The notes beneath the pieces are model-generated. The model did no database searches. It was not told where the DNA came from and saw nothing but the letters and a program-made list of their open reading frames with translations. The position numbers were made by a program, and so were the translations under genes. From the NCBI GenBank assembly GCA_963771505.1, contig CAVYTO010000003.1:62001-126000 (forward strand): 64,000 nucleotides of DNA, given 5' to 3'. This document shows, piece by piece, positions 61,507-64,000 of this stretch. This stretch comes from JAJPHW01 sp963771505. Lineage in GTDB: Bacteria; Acidobacteriota; Terriglobia; Terriglobales; Acidobacteriaceae. Within the stretch, counting starts at the first letter, position 1. Each line of letters starts with the position of its first letter.

Positions 61507-62253
61507 CTAGTTTCTAAACTTCTCCGCATTGGATGATCCGCTGCTGAGAATTTCCTCGACCCGCCTAACGTCCTCTTCAGTGTCGATTCCTACAGTGTCG
61601 AACGGCGTTTGGCCTACTTTGATGGCGACACCGTTTTCCAGAAAACGAAGTTGTTCGAGGCGTTCGCTGCGCTCGAGCGCCGACTCCGGCCACGAGCAGA
61701 ATGCATCCAGCGCAGTTTTTCGGTAGGCGTAAAAACCCAGATGCTTCATGTAACGCGGATTTACCCCATCGCGATCATGGGGAATGGTCGCGCGCGAAAA
61801 ATAGAGCGCTCTGCCGGAGAGGTCAGTGACGACTTTCACCGCGCCGGGATTCTTCACGTCTTCGGCGGATGCCGGAGTCATGAGCGTTCCGACTTGCACG
61901 GCGCTATCGCGCATGACTTCGAGTAGCGCAGAAATATGTTCGGGTCGGGTCAGTGGCTCGTCGCCTTGAATGTTCAGATAAACGTCGGCGTCAACGCTTT
62001 GCGCAACTTCGTGGACGCGATCGGTGCCGCTGCGATGCGCTGCGGACGTCAGGCGCGCAGGCCATCCGTTGTCGCGGCAAACTTCCATGATTTCTTCAGA
62101 GTCGGTGGCGACGATCACGTCGTCCAATAGCGGCGAAGACCGAACGGCGCGGTAGACGCGCGAGATCAAAGTCTCTCCCGCGATCGGCCGCAACATCTTT
62201 CGCGGCAGCCGGGTGGACGCCAGGCGCGCAGGAATAACGGCAATCGCTTTCAT
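61507..62253 (-). CDS. kdsB: CMP-KDO synthetase
   Basis: The 248-residue enzyme activates KDO with CTP for lipopolysaccharide core synthesis. RLASTRLPRK (CTP binding), NIQGDEPL, AGE-like TVGIDTEED and FENGVAIKV match KdsB. ATG at 62253 is preceded closely by GGGGA; an earlier ATG at 62283 would overlap the upstream gene and is not favoured. It follows the small membrane protein gene by 7 bp, so both are probably one operon. Presence implies a diderm cell with KDO-containing LPS. Confidence 0.95.
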   Translation of the reverse strand: MKAIAVIPARLASTRLPRKMLRPIAGETLISRVYRAVRSSPLLDDVIVATDSEEIMEVCRDNGWPARLTSAAHRSGTDRVHEVAQSVDADVYLNIQGDEPLTRPEHISALLEVMRDSAVQVGTLMTPASAEDVKNPGAVKVVTDLSGRALYFSRATIPHDRDGVNPRYMKHLGFYAYRKTALDAFCSWPESALERSERLEQLRFLENGVAIKVGQTPFDTVGIDTEEDVRRVEEILSSGSSNAEKFRN

Positions 62254-62260
62254 TCCCCGA

Positions 62261-62467
62261 TCAAGCCCGGATGGGCCGAACATCTTCCCGCAGCGCCATC
62301 ACCAGCGCGACGATCCATCCGATCAAACTCCAACCGAGAAAGAAGTTGATCAGCACGATCGTAAGCGTGTTCGGCCTGCTCTTGGCCAGCGCGATGATCG
62401 AAGGGAAAAAATAGAAAACAAATCCAAACCCGAAAATGGGGAGAAAAATCAGACCCAGGATTGCCAT
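62261..62467 (-). CDS. Superinfection-immunity-like small membrane protein
   Basis: The 68-residue protein starts at ATG after AGGAGG. It has two membrane helices (AILGLIFLPIFGFGFVFYFFPSIIALAK and LINFFLGWSLIGWIVALVMAL) and the phrase NTLTIVLINFFLGWSLIGWIVALVMAL typical of the T4 superinfection immunity (Imm-like) protein family, small envelope proteins that are widespread in bacteria outside phages too. Its role here, directly upstream of kdsB, is unknown. Confidence 0.8.
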   Translation of the reverse strand: MAILGLIFLPIFGFGFVFYFFPSIIALAKSRPNTLTIVLINFFLGWSLIGWIVALVMALREDVRPIRA

Positions 62468-62567
62468 GGCCGAGCCTCCTGCCGACTAGGGTAAACCATT
62501 CCGGCACGGTTTAGCGTGTGGGACGGTCGGGGCTTGCATCCCTTCGCATTTCTCCTGATCCACCACG

Positions 62568-62608
62568 ACAGAGGCTGCCCCATTCTTGCGTTCTTTGCAA
62601 GGATGGGC
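62568..62608. repeat. REP-like hairpin, exact 41-nt copy of 58584-58624
   Basis: Identical over 41 bases to the copy next to the RAYT gene, including the CCCATTCTTGC / GCAAGGATGGG stem. It shows that the family has spread beyond its transposase gene. Confidence 0.9.
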
Positions 62609-62676
62609 GAGATCGACCTAAACGCCGGTAATCCTGCCTTCTAAACGCTAAAAAACGTGAGCCATCGCCCGTGTTG

Positions 62677-62706
62677 CCCAGCTTTGCAAGGGGCGCAAAG
62701 CTTCGG
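62677..62706. repeat. Degenerate REP-like hairpin
   Basis: CCCAGCTTTGC-AAGGGGC-GCAAAGCT, then TCGG in place of the GGG end, resembles the RAYT-flanking hairpins with several substitutions. Confidence 0.65.
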
Positions 62707-62774
62707 CATCCGACGTTGCGGCACGGCAAGCTAGAATCAAAGTCGGGCCATTCCCCGCGAGTTGCTCCTTAATA

Positions 62775-64000
62775 ATGATCTCTTTCTCAAACATCAATAA
62801 GCAGTATGGCAAGCAGTTGCTCTTCGTGGACGCTTCATTCCAGTTGAATCCCGGCGAAAAAGTCGGGCTGGTCGGTCCCAACGGGGCGGGCAAGACAACG
62901 CTCTTCCGTATGGTGGTCGGGGAGGAAACTCCCGACGACGGCGCGGTGTCTGTCCCCAAGAAGCTGACCATCGGCTACTTTCGCCAGGACGTCGAAGAAA
63001 TGCAGGGCCGTTCGGTGCTGGACGAAGCGATCGCGGGCAGCGGTCGCGTCGGCGATCTCCATCACGAACTCGAGGCCTTGCAGCGCGAGATGTCCGATCC
63101 TGACAAGGCTGATGACATGGACCGCATCCTTGATCGCTTCGGTCATGTGCAGGAGGAGTATGAGCATTTAGGCGGCTACGCGCTCGAATCGCAAGCGCGT
63201 GAAGTGCTCCACGGTCTGGGATTCAAAGACGATCAGATTGACGGCGACGTGGGCGCTCTCTCCGGCGGGTGGAAGATGCGCGTTGCGTTGGCGCGCGTTC
63301 TGCTCGGAATGCCGGATGTTTTGCTGATGGACGAACCGACGAACCATCTCGATATCGAATCCATCATCTGGCTGGAGCAATTTCTCAAGTCATTTCCCGG
63401 CGCGCTGCTGATGACTTCGCACGACCGTGAGTTCATGAATCGTCTGGTCTCAAAGATCGCGGAGATCGACGGCGGCGAAATCATCACCTACTCAGGTGAC
63501 TACGATTTCTACGAGCGCGAGCGAGCGATCCGAGAGAGCAATCAGCAGGCAGCATTCGCCCGGCAGCAATCGATGCTGGCAAAAGAACAGCGCTTCATTG
63601 ATCGTTTCAGAACGCACGCGGCCAAAGCAGCCCAGGTCCAGAGCCGCATTAAAGCCCTGGATAAGATCGAGAAGATCGAGCTACCGAAAAAACGCGTGGT
63701 GGTGAAGTTTGAGTTTCGTGTACCTCCGCGATCCGGCGAACAGGTGGCCGTCCTTGAGGATCTGCACAAGAGTTACGGCCCGCGCGTGATTTACGATGGC
63801 TTCAATCTCACTATCCGCCGCGGAGAACGCTGGGCCGTCATGGGAAGAAACGGCGCCGGCAAGACCACGCTACTCAAGATGATTGCCGGAGCAAGTGCTC
63901 CAGATGCCGGAAGCGTGCGGCTCGGCGCCAGCCTGCATATGGGCTACTTCGCGCAGCAATCGCTGGACGTACTCAATCCCGACCACACCGTCGCCGAGCA
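62775..64000 (+). CDS. ABC-F family ATPase (partial, C-terminus off the right edge)
   Basis: The first 408 residues are present. Two ATP-binding domains are joined by a helical linker: Walker A GPNGAGKTT (34-42), signature LSGGWKMR, Walker B VLLMDEPTNHLD, the linker with ERERAIRESNQQAAFARQQSMLAKEQRFIDRFR, and the second Walker A GRNGAGKTT. The first half also has the basic 'arm' helix insertion. ABC-F proteins bind the ribosome E site and act in translation or antibiotic protection. The linker and lack of membrane segments exclude a transporter. The exact subgroup (Uup, EttA-like or other) cannot be settled from this part. Confidence 0.93.
   Translation, partial: MISFSNINKQYGKQLLFVDASFQLNPGEKVGLVGPNGAGKTTLFRMVVGEETPDDGAVSVPKKLTIGYFRQDVEEMQGRSVLDEAIAGSGRVGDLHHELEALQREMSDPDKADDMDRILDRFGHVQEEYEHLGGYALESQAREVLHGLGFKDDQIDGDVGALSGGWKMRVALARVLLGMPDVLLMDEPTNHLDIESIIWLEQFLKSFPGALLMTSHDREFMNRLVSKIAEIDGGEIITYSGDYDFYERERAIRESNQQAAFARQQSMLAKEQRFIDRFRTHAAKAAQVQSRIKALDKIEKIELPKKRVVVKFEFRVPPRSGEQVAVLEDLHKSYGPRVIYDGFNLTIRRGERWAVMGRNGAGKTTLLKMIAGASAPDAGSVRLGASLHMGYFAQQSLDVLNPDHTVAE

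Larger units (their letters stand above)
62468..62774. other. Intergenic region rich in REP-like hairpins
   Basis: This 307-bp stretch between the small membrane protein and the ABC-F gene has no supported gene. It holds the 41-nt repeat copy at 62568-62608 and a degenerate hairpin at 62677-62706, both of the RAYT-linked design. Confidence 0.6.

Noticed and set aside
1..64000. CRISPR array, prophage or integrase
   Set aside because: No regularly spaced direct repeats, and no Cas, integrase, capsid or terminase-like protein was seen. The only mobile-element gene is the RAYT.

Overview
The window reads as chromosomal DNA of an acidobacterium, most likely of the class Terriglobia (Koribacter / Sulfotelmatobacter-like soil lineages). 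This is inferred from gene content, not from a marker gene. The indicators are two Oar-like TonB-dependent receptors with N-terminal carboxypeptidase-regulatory domains, tandem genes for secreted GloVer-repeat proteins, a zinc-ribbon Ser/Thr kinase with a large membrane tail, a RAYT transposase with its hairpin repeats, and many small exported proteins. There is no rRNA, CRISPR array or prophage. Four tRNA genes (Arg-TCT, His-GTG, Pro-TGG, Pro-GGG) all encode their CCA end.

Layout. 1-5 kb: end of an AsmA-like envelope gene, inorganic pyrophosphatase, a membrane diguanylate cyclase, a 58-codon gene and a secreted lytic-transglycosylase-like protein. 5-11 kb: Oar-like receptor and a multipass acyltransferase-like protein that carries an in-frame hairpin repeat. 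10.4-13.7 kb: a minus-strand operon of YheT-type hydrolase, TPM-domain protein, a nucleotidyltransferase-fold protein without its catalytic aspartates, and LemA with a frameshift. 13.7-18.9 kb: FmdB-type zinc ribbon, GH20 hexosaminidase coupled to an esterase, and two exported unknowns. 19-29 kb: Ser/Thr kinase, a second diguanylate cyclase, an ABC exporter, a MacB-like ATPase/permease pair with an esterase, and a winged-helix protein. 29.8-38.6 kb: second Oar-like receptor, tRNA-His, a two-component system next to a small exported protein with three GTAAA repeats in front of it, a UDP-glucose-dehydrogenase-like protein that has lost its active site, and a 2H phosphoesterase. 38.7-48.9 kb: tRNA-Pro, two GloVer-repeat proteins, a sterol-desaturase fragment ending at a second tRNA-Pro, MATE exporter, Kelch protein, exported methyltransferase, DUF4097 protein and UdgX. 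49-57 kb: MarR/ClC pair with a perfect palindromic operator, the complete leuABCD operon (transcribed A-B-C-D) divergent from a LysR regulator, and a frameshifted DoxX-like gene. 57-62.7 kb: exonuclease III, a cysteine hydrolase, an accessory stretch with RAYT, hairpins, a 5'-truncated gene remnant and three unknown genes, then kdsB. The window ends inside an ABC-F ATPase gene.

Themes. Several genes keep their fold but have lost catalytic residues (UGD-like protein, nucleotidyltransferase in the LemA/TPM operon, RAYT). Two genes have single-base frameshifts, which could be real or assembly errors. The exonuclease III gene has AUC where its start codon should be, 6 nt after a Shine-Dalgarno; the AsmA-like gene shows the same arrangement. 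The best candidate regulatory findings are a 17-nt motif shared by both diguanylate cyclase upstream regions, the GTAAA triple repeat beside the two-component system, and the MarR palindrome. Nothing here proves a wholly new system. The LemA/TPM operon with a pseudo-nucleotidyltransferase, and the two-component system with its small exported neighbour, are the best places to look.
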